Source: Croceibacterium selenioxidans (GTDB lineage Bacteria > Pseudomonadota > Alphaproteobacteria > Sphingomonadales > Sphingomonadaceae). From it: DNA of 64,000 nt. Within the stretch, counting starts at the first letter, position 1. Every line of letters begins with the position of its first letter. Where the stretch lies: assembly GCF_018599195.1 (NCBI RefSeq), contig NZ_JAHFVK010000001.1, forward strand, positions 558,001-622,000, given 5' to 3'. Below are positions 47,229 through 56,083 of this stretch, piece by piece. The position numbers and the translations under genes are program-made. Under the pieces are notes generated by a model. That model was given only the letters and a program-made list of their open reading frames with translations, did not search any database and was not told the DNA's origin.

Positions 47229-47287
47229 GGCTCGAAAATATAACTTTTGATCTAGCTCAAAACTTAGCTTGACGAATATTTTGAGCC
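47229..47287. promoter_or_regulatory. AT-rich array of inverted half-sites (res-like) upstream of the resolvase
   Basis: GGCTCGAAAATAT at 47229-47241 pairs with ATATTTTGAGCC at 47276-47287, with one extra base. Between them TTTTGATCTAGCTCAAAA (47245-47262) is an imperfect palindrome matching at 16 of 18 positions. The shared half-site is TTTTGAGC or its complement. The region is far more AT-rich than the flanks and ends 17 bases before the resolvase start, where serine resolvases usually keep their res site. Confidence 0.5.
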
Positions 47288-47304
47288 GAGCCTAAGGGCG
47301 CCTC

Positions 47305-47886
47305 ATGTTTCATCACATCGCCTACTACCGCGTTTCCGCGTCCGACCCTTCCATCGAAGTCCAGCGCACCATGATGGGCGGCTCGTTCGATCAGGAATTC
47401 TCTGACGAGGGCGTCAGCAGCTCGGTGAAGGCGGCCGATAGACCTGGTTTTGCAGACCTGCTTGCCAGCATCCGCAAGGGCGACACTCTTTATGTTTTTG
47501 CGGTCGACCGTCTGGGGCGCGACGCGCTCGATGTCCAGACCAATGTTAGGAGATTGATCGACGCGGGGGTGGCCGTCGAAGTCCGCGGCCTGGGCCGGAT
47601 CGGCGGCGATGTCGGGGAGCTTCTGCTCACGCTGCTCGCACAATTGGCTGAACTGGAGCGTCGCAAGATCGCCGAGCGCACGGCCGCCGGGCGGCAAGTG
47701 GCCAGAGAAGCGCTGAAAGCGACGGGCAAGACCCACCGGGGGAAGTCCAGCCTGGGTCGGCCTTTTGCCGCGAACGCGGAAGAGGTGAGGGAGTGGCGCA
47801 AGGCCAACAAGGCCAGCATAGCCAAGACAGCCGAACAGTTCGGCCTCTCACCGGCAACAGTGAAGCGATACTGCGCCGCGCGCTGA
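47305..47886 (+). CDS. Serine recombinase / resolvase
   Basis: The 193-residue protein is a small serine recombinase: HHIAYYRVSASDPSIEVQR contains the catalytic Ser in YxRVS, DEGVSSSVKAADRPGFADLL and FAVDRLGRDALDVQTNVRRL hold the conserved Arg and Asp residues, LLLTLLAQLAELERRKIAERTAAG is the dimer helix E, and the C-terminal SIAKTAEQFGLSPATVKRYC is the helix-turn-helix. No transposase is near, so it is an orphan, perhaps a transposon remnant or a domesticated resolvase. tRNA-Gln lies 39 bases downstream on the opposite strand. Confidence 0.93.
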   Translation: MFHHIAYYRVSASDPSIEVQRTMMGGSFDQEFSDEGVSSSVKAADRPGFADLLASIRKGDTLYVFAVDRLGRDALDVQTNVRRLIDAGVAVEVRGLGRIGGDVGELLLTLLAQLAELERRKIAERTAAGRQVAREALKATGKTHRGKSSLGRPFAANAEEVREWRKANKASIAKTAEQFGLSPATVKRYCAAR

Positions 47887-47925
47887 GCGAGGGCAAATCA
47901 AGCGCATCTCTGGAGAGAGGGAGTC

Positions 47926-48000
47926 TGGCTGGGGCGGCAGGATTCGAACCTGCGCATGCCGGTACCAAAAACCGGTGCCTTACCGCTTGGCTACGCCCCA
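47926..48000 (-). tRNA. tRNA-Gln (anticodon UUG), CCA encoded
   Basis: The minus strand folds into a full cloverleaf: acceptor TGGGGCG with CGCCCCA, discriminator G then encoded CCA, D-arm with AGCCAAGCGGTAAGGC, anticodon stem CCGGT/ACCGG with loop TTTTGGT (anticodon TTG), and T-arm GCAGGTTCGAATCCTGC. Length is 72 bases without CCA. Confidence 0.97.
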
Positions 48001-48055
48001 GCATGGCGGAGAGGCGCCCCTATAACGGGTCGCGCCTCTCACGCAAGGCACAGGA

Positions 48056-48925
48056 TCAGACGTCAGCGCGTTTGCGCACCGGGTTGAAGAGCGACTTGTC
48101 CTCGACTGCATCGAAGTCCGCCGCCGAGTGGCGCTCGGGCATGGCCTGAGTATTGACCAAGCGCCCGCGAATCACGCCCGGACGCGCGTCGATCGCCTTC
48201 ACCCATCGGCCCACATTCTCGTACTCGTGCAACGAGAGGAACTTGTCCGAACCATTGTAGGCCCCGTGGTATAGGTTGCCGAGCCAGGTGTAGGCAGCGA
48301 TGTCGGCGATGGTGAAGTTGGAGCCGGCCAGATACTCGGTTTGGCCCAGTTGCATGTCGGCGACGGAGAAGAGGCGCTTGGTCTCCATCGCGTAGCGGTC
48401 GATCGGGTACTTGTAGCGTTCGGGTGCGTAGACATAGAAATGTCCGAACCCGCCGCCGATGAACGGTGCGCTGCCCATCTGCCACATGAGCCAGCTGAAC
48501 GTCTCGGCCCGCGCCGGATGGGTCTTGGGGAGAAGGTAATCGAACTTCTCCGCGAGGTGCACAAGGATTGATCCGCTTTCGAAAACCCGGAAAGGTTGTG
48601 GGCCGCTGCGGTCGAGCAGGGCGGGAATCTTGCCGTTGGGGTTGAGCTCGGTGAAGCCGGAGCCGAACTGGTCGGCGGCAAAGATCTTGATCATCCAGGC
48701 ATCGTATTCGGCGCCGGAGAAACCAGCCTCGAGCAACTCTTCGAACATGATCGTCGCTTTGACGCCGTTAGGGGTGCCAAGCGAATAGAGCTGGAAGGGA
48801 TGGTCGCCGACCGGCAAAACCACTTCTTCTCGCGCGCCGGCCGTCGGCCGGTTGATGCCCGCGAACTGGCCGCCGTTCTCGGGATCGAACGTCCAGACTT
48901 CGGGCGGGGTGTAAACGTCGGACAT
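48056..48925 (-). CDS. yghU: Glutathione-dependent disulfide-bond oxidoreductase, YghU-like
   Basis: The 289-residue GST-fold protein begins YTPPEVWTFDPENGGQFAGINRPTAG, has the thioredoxin-like part HPFQLYSLGTPNGVKATIMFEELLE and the GSH-binding IPALLDRSGPQPFRVFESGSILVHLAEKF, followed by the alpha-helical domain. These N- and C-terminal features are specific to YghU/YfcG, which reduce disulfides using two bound glutathiones. ATG 48925 matches family length; the frame extends upstream. Confidence 0.93.
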   Translation of the reverse strand: MSDVYTPPEVWTFDPENGGQFAGINRPTAGAREEVVLPVGDHPFQLYSLGTPNGVKATIMFEELLEAGFSGAEYDAWMIKIFAADQFGSGFTELNPNGKIPALLDRSGPQPFRVFESGSILVHLAEKFDYLLPKTHPARAETFSWLMWQMGSAPFIGGGFGHFYVYAPERYKYPIDRYAMETKRLFSVADMQLGQTEYLAGSNFTIADIAAYTWLGNLYHGAYNGSDKFLSLHEYENVGRWVKAIDARPGVIRGRLVNTQAMPERHSAADFDAVEDKSLFNPVRKRADV

Positions 48926-49011
48926 CGGCAAACTCCTGCAAAGGTCGGGTCGCGGGGAGATGGCGTGTCCGATGCGGAACCGCAAGCGTCCGGTGGTCGT
49001 TGCAGCGATCC

Positions 49012-50022
49012 ATGGCCCGCAATTCTTCCGACCTCGAATATGTCGATGACAGCGAACCGGGCATCACCCGCAAGCGGGCGGGGAAGGGCTGGGCCTATTT
49101 CCTGCCCAGCGGCAAGCGCATTGCCGATCGTAACGAGATTGACCGACTCAACCGGATCGCCTTGCCGCCTGCCTATACCCATGCCTGGTTCTGCCCGAAG
49201 GACTGCGGGCATCTGCTGGCGACCGGCATCGATGCCCGCGGCCGAAAGCAGTACCGCTACAACCCTGAGTTCCGCTCCCGGCAAGAAGCCGAGAAGTTCG
49301 ACGGTTGCGCCGAATTCGGGCGGCTGTTGCCGAGGGTCCGCAAGCAAGTGGCGAAGGACCTTGCGCTCCGGGGACTTACCCGGGAGAGGGCGGTGGCGAG
49401 CGTTGTCCGATTGCTTGACCTGGGGGCCATCCGGGTTGGAAACGAGAGTTACGCCAAAGCCAACAAGAGCTTCGGCGCCACGACCTTGCGGCGCCGCCAC
49501 GCCAGTGTTTCCGGGGCCAAGCTCAAGTTGCGTTTCAAGGCGAAGTCCGGCCAATTGCGCGAAGCAACCGTGACAGACCGCCGGCTCGCCGGCTTCGTGC
49601 GCAAAGTGCAGGACCTACCTGGCCAGAACCTGTTCCAGTACCTCGACGACGCGGGCGAAGCTCATCCGGTCGGCTCACAGGACGTCAATGACTACATCGC
49701 CCAAGCGATGGGCGAACACTTCACCGCCAAGAACTTCCGCACCTGGCACGCGAGTGTTCTCGCCTTTCGTCTGCTGGCCGAGGCCGAGCGGCCGCTGACC
49801 CTGAAGGCGCTCAGCACAGAGGTTGGAGCGCAGCTTGGGAATACGCCTGCAATGGCCCGCAAGAGCTACATCCATCCGGCCGTCGTCGCCTTGGTCGACC
49901 GCCAGCAGAAATGGCGCGCGCGCCTCAGGCTTCCGCGCGAGAGCAAGTGGCTGAGTCGTTACGAGCGCGGCTTGATCAAGCTTCTTGAGAAGGCTCCCAA
50001 GGAGATCAAGCGCCTCGCCTAA
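49012..50022 (+). CDS. Type IB DNA topoisomerase (poxvirus-like)
   Basis: The 336-residue protein relaxes supercoils through a 3'-phosphotyrosine. It has the N-terminal DNA-binding domain (AGKGWAYFLPSGKRIAD and RIALPPAYTHAWFC), catalytic segments VASVVRLLDLGAIRVGNESYAKANKSFGATTL (Arg), LKLRFKAKSG (Lys), FRTWHASVLAF (Arg/His) and the nucleophile Tyr in ARKSYIHPAVV. Such enzymes are accessory to TopA in many alphaproteobacteria. It starts divergently, 86 bases from the yghU start. Confidence 0.95.
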   Translation: MARNSSDLEYVDDSEPGITRKRAGKGWAYFLPSGKRIADRNEIDRLNRIALPPAYTHAWFCPKDCGHLLATGIDARGRKQYRYNPEFRSRQEAEKFDGCAEFGRLLPRVRKQVAKDLALRGLTRERAVASVVRLLDLGAIRVGNESYAKANKSFGATTLRRRHASVSGAKLKLRFKAKSGQLREATVTDRRLAGFVRKVQDLPGQNLFQYLDDAGEAHPVGSQDVNDYIAQAMGEHFTAKNFRTWHASVLAFRLLAEAERPLTLKALSTEVGAQLGNTPAMARKSYIHPAVVALVDRQQKWRARLRLPRESKWLSRYERGLIKLLEKAPKEIKRLA

Positions 50023-50459
50023 CGCAACACTCCGCGCCCTCGCATCGCGGCCGCATACCACAGCTGCAGGACCGACAGCACCCAGATGAGGCAGGTCGTG
50101 ACGATCGTGCCCATGTTGTTGAACATCTGGCTCGTACCCATGATCAGGTCGTAGCCATTGGTCACGACGATCGAGACCAGGGAGATCGCGAAGAGGGGCA
50201 CTGCAAAGCGGCTCTTGATGAGCAAGGCCAGGGCTCCGGCGATGGCGCTGAACAGGGCGATATCCGTTAGCGCTACGAACCACGGCGCCTGGGCGGCGTA
50301 GTAGGCCGCCTCGGCCTCGCTGACGCCCGCGAGCCTGCCCAGTTGGGCGGTAACTATGATGTAGGCTCCAGACGCATTCCACAGGAAGGACAGAATACCG
50401 ACGACCCAAACATGCCACGGTGTCCTGGAGGCTGGTGCTTCGGCTGCGAATTGGGACAT
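50019..50459 (-). CDS. Four-helix small membrane protein
   Basis: The 146-residue product has four hydrophobic segments: WHVWVVGILSFLWNASGAYIIV, WFVALTDIALFSAIAGALALLI, FAVPLFAISLVSIVVTNGYDLI and IVTTCLIWVLSVLQLWYAAAM. The opening PWHVWVVGILSFLWNASGA resembles a group of small proteins often labelled sugar transporter in sphingomonads, but transport is unproven. ATG 50459 (MSQFAAEAPA) is preferred over the upstream extension. It is convergent with the topoisomerase and overlaps its stop by 4 bases. Confidence 0.72.
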   Translation of the reverse strand: MSQFAAEAPASRTPWHVWVVGILSFLWNASGAYIIVTAQLGRLAGVSEAEAAYYAAQAPWFVALTDIALFSAIAGALALLIKSRFAVPLFAISLVSIVVTNGYDLIMGTSQMFNNMGTIVTTCLIWVLSVLQLWYAAAMRGRGVLR

Positions 50460-50582
50460 GATGTGTCTCCCCTCTCCACGCGACCCCGCGGGGAATGTAA
50501 CCGACCTCGGGCCTGAATCAAAATCGTCCTGGACTTGTGCGGAGGTCAACTTCGCCTAGGTGGGCTGTGAGGAGACGAGCAA

Positions 50583-51560
50583 ATGGCGCAGCTGGTAGAC
50601 GGCAAGTGGGTGGATACACTCCCGGCGGCCGAGGAGATCGGGGCGGACGGGCGCTTTCGCCGGATCGACAGTCCGCTGCGGGAGTGGATATCGCCGGATC
50701 CTGCCGCGAGCTTTCCCGCCGAAGCGGGCCGCTATCATCTCTGGGTGGCGGCCGTTTGCCCGTGGGCCGCCCGCACGACAGCCTTTCGGGTACTCAAGGG
50801 CCTGGAGGACGTGATCACTGTCTCCTTCGCTCGCCCGGGCTTGCCCAAGGAGGGATGGATATTCGACGAGGGCCCAGACGGGCCCGTCGAAGGCGGCTAT
50901 CCGCTGCACCGGCTCTATGTGGAGCACGATCCGAATTTCACCGGCAAGGTCACTGTGCCCACGCTGTGGGACAAGAAACAGCGACGGATCGTGAACAACG
51001 AGAGTTCGGAGATCATCCGAATGCTCAATTCCGCGTTCGACGGAGTCACGGGCAATCGGCTCGACTTCTATCCTGAGGTGCTCCGCGCGGAGATCGAGCG
51101 ATGGAACGGGCTGATCTATCCGGGGCTGAACAACGGCGTCTACCGCAGCGGGTTCGCCAGCACACAGGCGGCATATGACGAAGCCGTGCGCGAGGTATTT
51201 GCCACCCTCGATACGATGGAAGAGCACCTTTCACGCCATCGTTATCTGGCGGGCGAGTTCCTGACGGAAGCCGACTGGCGGGCGTTCACATCGCTGGTAC
51301 GCTTCGATGTGGGATACCACGGTGCGTTCAAGTGCAACCTGCGGAGGATCGAGGATTATCCGGCCCTGCGCGGCTATTTGCGCGAGCTTTACCAATGGCC
51401 CGGGATCGCGAGTACGGTCGACCTCGAACTCATCAAGTTCGGTTACTGGTTCCTGTCCGATCGGAACCACATCGTGGCCATCGGTCCAAGGCTCGACCTC
51501 ACCACTCCACACGAACGCGGCCGCCTGCCGGGGCAGGGCGTCTGGAAACGCGGCGGCTAG
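50583..51560 (+). CDS. Glutathionyl-hydroquinone reductase (ECM4/YqjG type)
   Basis: The 325-residue xi-class GST has the catalytic Cys in VAAVCPWAARTTAFRVLKGLED, then KVTVPTLWDKKQRRIVNNESSEIIRMLN, and helical-domain motifs NNGVYRSGFASTQAAYDEAV and AFTSLVRFDVGYHGAFKCNLRRI. These enzymes reduce glutathionyl-hydroquinones and help recycle quinones formed during aromatic degradation or oxidative stress. Length is typical. Confidence 0.95.
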   Translation: MAQLVDGKWVDTLPAAEEIGADGRFRRIDSPLREWISPDPAASFPAEAGRYHLWVAAVCPWAARTTAFRVLKGLEDVITVSFARPGLPKEGWIFDEGPDGPVEGGYPLHRLYVEHDPNFTGKVTVPTLWDKKQRRIVNNESSEIIRMLNSAFDGVTGNRLDFYPEVLRAEIERWNGLIYPGLNNGVYRSGFASTQAAYDEAVREVFATLDTMEEHLSRHRYLAGEFLTEADWRAFTSLVRFDVGYHGAFKCNLRRIEDYPALRGYLRELYQWPGIASTVDLELIKFGYWFLSDRNHIVAIGPRLDLTTPHERGRLPGQGVWKRGG

Positions 51561-52039
51561 GCCGGATCGATGTACCGCCACTCAAGATAGCTGGCGACGA
51601 CGCCGTGGATTTCTCCCTGCTCGTCGAGCAGGTTCCATGATTGCGCCCGTACGATTTCGAAGCGCTGTCCGGTTGAGGCGACCCTCACTCCGGTGTCGAC
51701 CTGGACCATGTTGCTCCGCTTCAGCGCGTTCAGGACCCGCGTCCGCTCGTGGCGACGCACCGGTTCGGCGCAAAGGTGCGACGGCATGCCGATGAAGGCC
51801 TTCGCCGACATATGGTATAGATCCAGTGCTTTGCGGTTGGCGTAGAAGATGCGGGGGACCGGCTCGGTTCCGTGCACGATGATCACGCGCGGAGATTGCC
51901 ACAAGGCTTCCTCGACATCTCCCGAGGCTCCGTCGACAAGCGGTTCTCCGGTCAATCGGGCATAACTTTCCGCGATCAGCGCCAGCCTCGAACCGGCGCT
52001 TTCCCGCATTGCGATACGTTCTTCATCGTCGTCCGCCAT
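51557..52039 (-). CDS. MEKHLA/PAS-like domain protein
   Basis: The product of about 160 residues is a single PAS-like MEKHLA domain: IIVHGTEPVPRIFYANRKALDLYHMSAKAFIGMPSHLCAEPVRRHERTRVLNALKR, then GQRFEIVRAQSWNLLDEQGEIHGVVASY. It lacks an output domain, so it may sense a small ligand and act through partners. Start at ATG 52039 gives the usual family length; ATG 52120 would add 27 residues, but AAGG directly abuts it. It is convergent with the GST gene. Confidence 0.85.
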   Translation of the reverse strand: MADDDEERIAMRESAGSRLALIAESYARLTGEPLVDGASGDVEEALWQSPRVIIVHGTEPVPRIFYANRKALDLYHMSAKAFIGMPSHLCAEPVRRHERTRVLNALKRSNMVQVDTGVRVASTGQRFEIVRAQSWNLLDEQGEIHGVVASYLEWRYIDPA

Positions 52040-52209
52040 ATGCCGGTTGCTAGCGCAGAAGCCGGGTTCGGCCAAATTGCCACAAAGGGAGTCAATGATA
52101 CTTGACAGGATGTCATGCATCCTTGCTATAGGAGAGGAATAATTGCGGTCCTAGTAAGACTCGGTCCGGCTGGCCGACTAAGTGCCCGAAGGGGTTTCGG
52201 AGAGTTTGC

Positions 52210-53958
52210 ATGACAGGATTTATCAGGTGCGCGTTCGCCATGGCGGCCCCCCTCGCTGTTGTTGTGGCTTCTCCCTCGGTGGCGCAGGAGGCGCCCGACG
52301 TGGCTGGTACCTGGAACGGCAAGATTTCGACCAATACCGGCGACGTGACACTGGTCCTCTATGTCACCCGCGGCGAAGACGGAGTGTTGAGCGCATCCAT
52401 CGAAAACTACGAGCAAAATCCGGGCAACAAGGCGCCGATAACGGAAATCACGGCGGTTGGCGGCAAGCTTGTTTTCAAGGTCGCTCCGATCAACGCTTCC
52501 TATCAGGGAACCTGGGACGAAGCGGATCAGCAGTGGAAGGGCACCCTGACTCAGGGAATGGATTTGCAGCTGAACCTTTCGAAGGGGAGTCCGCCGCCAA
52601 AACCGGTCGTCGCCGGACTTGATGGTGTATGGGTCGGCAGTGTCGAACGCAACGGAGCGAAGCTACGGCAGGTTCTGCGCATCAAGACCTCGGAGCGCGG
52701 AACGGTCGCGCTTTACGATTCGCCGGACCAGCTGGTTATGGCCGTGCCAGTGACTGACCTTACGCGCGACGGCCAGTCCGTCTCACTCTCGGTATTTCGC
52801 GGCATGGCAAAATTCGCAGCTACGCTGTCCGAGGCCGGCAACGAGCTCACGGGCACCTGGACGGGCTCCAACCAACCCGACGTGACCATGACATTCGCGC
52901 GGGCCACCGAAGAGCAGATAGCCGCGCGCGCTCAGCTTTCCCGGCCTCAAACGCCAAAGGAGCCGTTTCCCTACAAAGTTGAAGAGGTCGCCTTCGACAA
53001 TTCGGCCTTCGCCGACGTACATCTTGCGGGCACGCTCACTCTGCCCGAGGGCAAGGGACCTTTCCCCGCCGCGATTATGATCACGGGATCCGGAGCGCAG
53101 GACCGTGACGAGACCTTGCTCGAGCACAAGCCTTTCGCCGTCATCGCCGATCATCTGACGCGACATGGCATCGCCGTCTTGCGCTTCGATGACCGTGGTG
53201 TTGGTAAGTCGACCGGCAACTACCCCAGCGCTACCTCGGCCGATCTCGCCACCGATGCCAATGCCGCCTTCGCCTACCTGGCGGCTCGTCCGGACATTCG
53301 CCACGACGCAATCGGGTTCATCGGTCACTCCGAAGGCGGAATGATCGGACCCATCGCGATGTCCACCAATCCCGCCGTCGCCTACTTTGTCGCGCTCGCC
53401 GGGCCGGGCACGAACCTATCCCAGCTCATGCTTTCCCAGCGTCGCTTGCTGACGGCTCAGATGGGCCTGAGCGAAGAGGAAATTGACAGGCAGGAACCGA
53501 TCATGGCGGCCCTGTTCAAGGCCATGGCCGACGCCGATACGCCTGAGGCGGGCTATGACGCGGCGATGGCGGTACTCACACCAGAGGCGAAGACCGCGCT
53601 TGGCATGCCGGCGGATATGGACGGTGCGCTCGTGGTGCGGCAGATTTCAGGGCCGTGGTTCCAGTATTTCCTCAAGTACGATCCCGTGCCCAACCTTGCG
53701 CGGATCAAGGTGCCGGTACTGGCGCTCAACGGCAGTCTCGACCTTCAGGTGCCTGCGAAGGAGAACCTTCCTGTCATTCGCGAGGCTCTGAAGAATAATC
53801 CGGACGCCACGGTCGTTGAGCTTCCTGGGCTCAACCACTTGTTCCAGACGGCCACTACCGGCTCGGTGGGCGAGTATCGCGACATCGAGGAAACAGTCTC
53901 GCCGGCCGCGCTCGATGTCATTTCAGATTGGATCAGTCAGCGCTTTGTGAAGCCGTAG
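52210..53958 (+). CDS. Secreted alpha/beta hydrolase with N-terminal lipocalin-like or DUF region
   Basis: The 582-residue protein has a signal peptide (FAMAAPLAVVVASPSVAQ), two repeats of a beta-rich unit (about 30-125 and 135-230, opening with VAGTWNGKISTNTGDVTLVLYV and LDGVWVGSVERNGAKLRQVLRI), and a C-terminal alpha/beta hydrolase. The hydrolase part shows PAAIMITGSGAQDRDET (oxyanion region), LRFDDRGVGKSTG, the nucleophile GFIGHSEGGMIG, and a His in LPGLNHLFQ. Such YbbK-like/dienelactone-hydrolase-related exported enzymes cleave unknown esters or peptides. It is the only gene before the GMC oxidoreductase on this strand. Confidence 0.86.
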   Translation: MTGFIRCAFAMAAPLAVVVASPSVAQEAPDVAGTWNGKISTNTGDVTLVLYVTRGEDGVLSASIENYEQNPGNKAPITEITAVGGKLVFKVAPINASYQGTWDEADQQWKGTLTQGMDLQLNLSKGSPPPKPVVAGLDGVWVGSVERNGAKLRQVLRIKTSERGTVALYDSPDQLVMAVPVTDLTRDGQSVSLSVFRGMAKFAATLSEAGNELTGTWTGSNQPDVTMTFARATEEQIAARAQLSRPQTPKEPFPYKVEEVAFDNSAFADVHLAGTLTLPEGKGPFPAAIMITGSGAQDRDETLLEHKPFAVIADHLTRHGIAVLRFDDRGVGKSTGNYPSATSADLATDANAAFAYLAARPDIRHDAIGFIGHSEGGMIGPIAMSTNPAVAYFVALAGPGTNLSQLMLSQRRLLTAQMGLSEEEIDRQEPIMAALFKAMADADTPEAGYDAAMAVLTPEAKTALGMPADMDGALVVRQISGPWFQYFLKYDPVPNLARIKVPVLALNGSLDLQVPAKENLPVIREALKNNPDATVVELPGLNHLFQTATTGSVGEYRDIEETVSPAALDVISDWISQRFVKP

Positions 53959-53970
53959 AATGCCGCTACG

Positions 53971-53994
53971 CCCCTCTGTCCAAGGGTAGAGGGG
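53971..53994 (+). promoter_or_regulatory. Hairpin overlapping the GMC gene ribosome site
   Basis: CCCCTCT and AGAGGGG pair over 7 bases with a 10-base loop. The 3' arm AGAGGGG is also the likely Shine-Dalgarno of the gene starting at 54002. It may instead be a weak terminator for the hydrolase. Confidence 0.4.
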
Positions 53995-54001
53995 ATTGCG
54001 G

Positions 54002-55609
54002 ATGGGGCGGGAGCCCGACCTGATTGTCGTCGGCGGCGGTTCAGCCGGACTGGCCTGTGCCACGCGGTTGGCCGAAAGCGGATTGAGGGTCCTGCTGATC
54101 GAGGCCGGTAAGGACCACAAGGATCCGCGGATCGCGATCCCCGCGCTGATGAGCGGGGTGGTTCACAAGCCGGGCTTCGACTGGTGCTACAGCGCGGAAC
54201 CCGATCCTTCCGTGGGTGGGCGGCCCGACGTGTGGCCGGCCGGAAAGCGCCTCGGTGGCGGCTCATCAATCAACGGGATGATGTTCATTCGCGGGCATCG
54301 GTGGGATTTCGACCATTGGGCGGAGCTTGGCGCTACCGGCTGGGACTACGCGAGCGTGCTGCCCTATTTCCGCCGGCTGGAGCACAACGAGCGCGGAGCC
54401 GATGCCTGGCGCGGCCAGGGTGGTCCGATCCACGTCTCGGAAGTGCGCTCTCGCTATGCCATCACCGACGAATGGATCGAGGCGGCAGAAGAGGCGGGAA
54501 TTGCGCGGTCGAAGGATTTGAATGGCGAAGTCGGCGAAGGCGTCGACATGATCCAACTGTCTCAACGCAACGGCCTGCGCTGCTCGACGGCAGCGGGGTA
54601 CCTGCGAAACCGGCCACCGACGCTCGAGCTTCTGCTTGAGGCGCAAGTGCTCAAGATCGAGGTGCAGGATGGTCGAGCTAGCGGTGTGACGATCCGTCGA
54701 GGTGGCGAAGTGCTGACCCTCACCGCTCGCTACGGCGTGGTGCTGAGCGCGGGTGCGCTCAACACGCCACGGCTGCTCATGCTGTCGGGCATAGGCCCTG
54801 CAAGCGAACTGCAAGGGCATGGGATTGCACTCGTCACCGACCTGCCGGGAGTTGGGCAGAATCTGCAGGAACATCCCGGCTGCCATCTGGTCAATACGGT
54901 CTCGGCTCACACGCTCAATGATGACGCCCGGGGGTTTGCCGGATTCCGCCAAGTGCTGGAGCTGGCCTTTGCCCGTAGCGGCGCGCTGACGACTGGGATT
55001 GGTCATGCGCAGGCGTTCGTGAAGAGCCGTGAGGGGCTGCCGGCTCCCAATCTCCAACTCGCCTTCAGCGCCTTCGCCTTCGAGATCACGCCCAAGGGCA
55101 ACCTGGCCCTCGCAAAGGATGCGGCGGTCAGTACTTTCATCGCGGTGATGCGGCCCAAGTCGCGCGGGCGGATTTCACTTCGGTCGGGCGACCCTTATGC
55201 CGCGCCGCTGATTGAACATCGTTTGCTGGGTGAGGAAGACGACGCCGCGCAGTTAGTGGAGGGGCTCGAGATCGCGCGCAAGATCATGGCCCAGCCCGCG
55301 ATCGCGCCGCAAGTGAAGGCGGAGATAAGGCCCGGCGCATCCGCGGATAGTCGCGAGGCGCTGCGAGGTTATGTCGGCGCGGCGACAATCCCGATGTTCC
55401 ACCCCGTCGGCACCGCGAAGATGGGCGCGGCCAGCGATCCACTCGCGGTCACCGGTCCCGATTGCGCCGTTCGCGGGGTCCAGGGCCTATGGGTCGCCGA
55501 TGCGTCGATCATGCCGACGATCCCTCAGGGTAATACGAATGCAACTTCGATCATGATTGGCGAAAGGGCCAGCGACCTGGTGTTGGGCGGCCTTCGGGAT
55601 CTCAACTAA
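54002..55609 (+). CDS. GMC-family FAD-dependent oxidoreductase (choline dehydrogenase-like)
   Basis: The 535-residue protein begins PDLIVVGGGSAGLACATRLAESGLRVLLIEAG, the FAD dinucleotide-binding motif, followed by PAGKRLGGGSSINGMMFIRGH (GMC signature 1), SAGALNTPRLLMLSGIGPA (signature 2) and the C-terminal active-site His in FHPVGTAKMG and PQGNTNATSIMIGERASDL. It oxidises an alcohol; betaine, sterol or glycol substrates are all possible. ATG 54002 is chosen over TTG 53996 from Shine-Dalgarno spacing. Confidence 0.95.
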   Translation: MGREPDLIVVGGGSAGLACATRLAESGLRVLLIEAGKDHKDPRIAIPALMSGVVHKPGFDWCYSAEPDPSVGGRPDVWPAGKRLGGGSSINGMMFIRGHRWDFDHWAELGATGWDYASVLPYFRRLEHNERGADAWRGQGGPIHVSEVRSRYAITDEWIEAAEEAGIARSKDLNGEVGEGVDMIQLSQRNGLRCSTAAGYLRNRPPTLELLLEAQVLKIEVQDGRASGVTIRRGGEVLTLTARYGVVLSAGALNTPRLLMLSGIGPASELQGHGIALVTDLPGVGQNLQEHPGCHLVNTVSAHTLNDDARGFAGFRQVLELAFARSGALTTGIGHAQAFVKSREGLPAPNLQLAFSAFAFEITPKGNLALAKDAAVSTFIAVMRPKSRGRISLRSGDPYAAPLIEHRLLGEEDDAAQLVEGLEIARKIMAQPAIAPQVKAEIRPGASADSREALRGYVGAATIPMFHPVGTAKMGAASDPLAVTGPDCAVRGVQGLWVADASIMPTIPQGNTNATSIMIGERASDLVLGGLRDLN

Positions 55610-55691
55610 ACTTAAGTCAGCAACTAACTCACAGTTAACAAATCATCGCTAATACCGTCCCTGGTATTTGGGTAGTCTTCAGGGGCGGAGA

Positions 55692-56030
55692 ATGAGCATC
55701 AATCGCCGACGCGCTGATCGTTATAGCGTGCAGGTCAGCGCCAAGCTCAAGGAAGAGCTGGGCAAGCCGCATACGGTACTGGTGACCAATCTCTCCTGGA
55801 GCGGTTGCCGTCTTTCATCGAGCCACACCTTCAAGGTCGGCTCACCCGTGAGCCTTGAAGTAGGGCGCGCGGAACCACTCGAAGGACGGGTCAAATGGCG
55901 CGTGGGCGCGATGCACGGCGTGCGCTTTGCCAAGCCGCTCGACCCGACCTTGCTCGACCACATTCGCCTGTTCCTCAGCGCTCAGCCCTCGACGGTAGCC
56001 GAGCGCGTTGACGGGTCCGAAGCAGCCTGA
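55692..56030 (+). CDS. PilZ domain protein
   Basis: The 112-residue protein is a stand-alone PilZ domain: RRRADRYSVQVSAKL carries the arginine-rich c-di-GMP-binding motif, and NLSWSGCRLSS is the (D/N)xSxxG motif. It probably binds c-di-GMP and controls motility or polysaccharide production through partners. ATG 55692 follows GGGGCGGAG. Confidence 0.88.
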   Translation: MSINRRRADRYSVQVSAKLKEELGKPHTVLVTNLSWSGCRLSSSHTFKVGSPVSLEVGRAEPLEGRVKWRVGAMHGVRFAKPLDPTLLDHIRLFLSAQPSTVAERVDGSEAA

Positions 56031-56083
56031 GACAGGCGATCGGCCGCTTGGCGAGAAGGGCGGTCACCACGGCGCTCTTCTGA

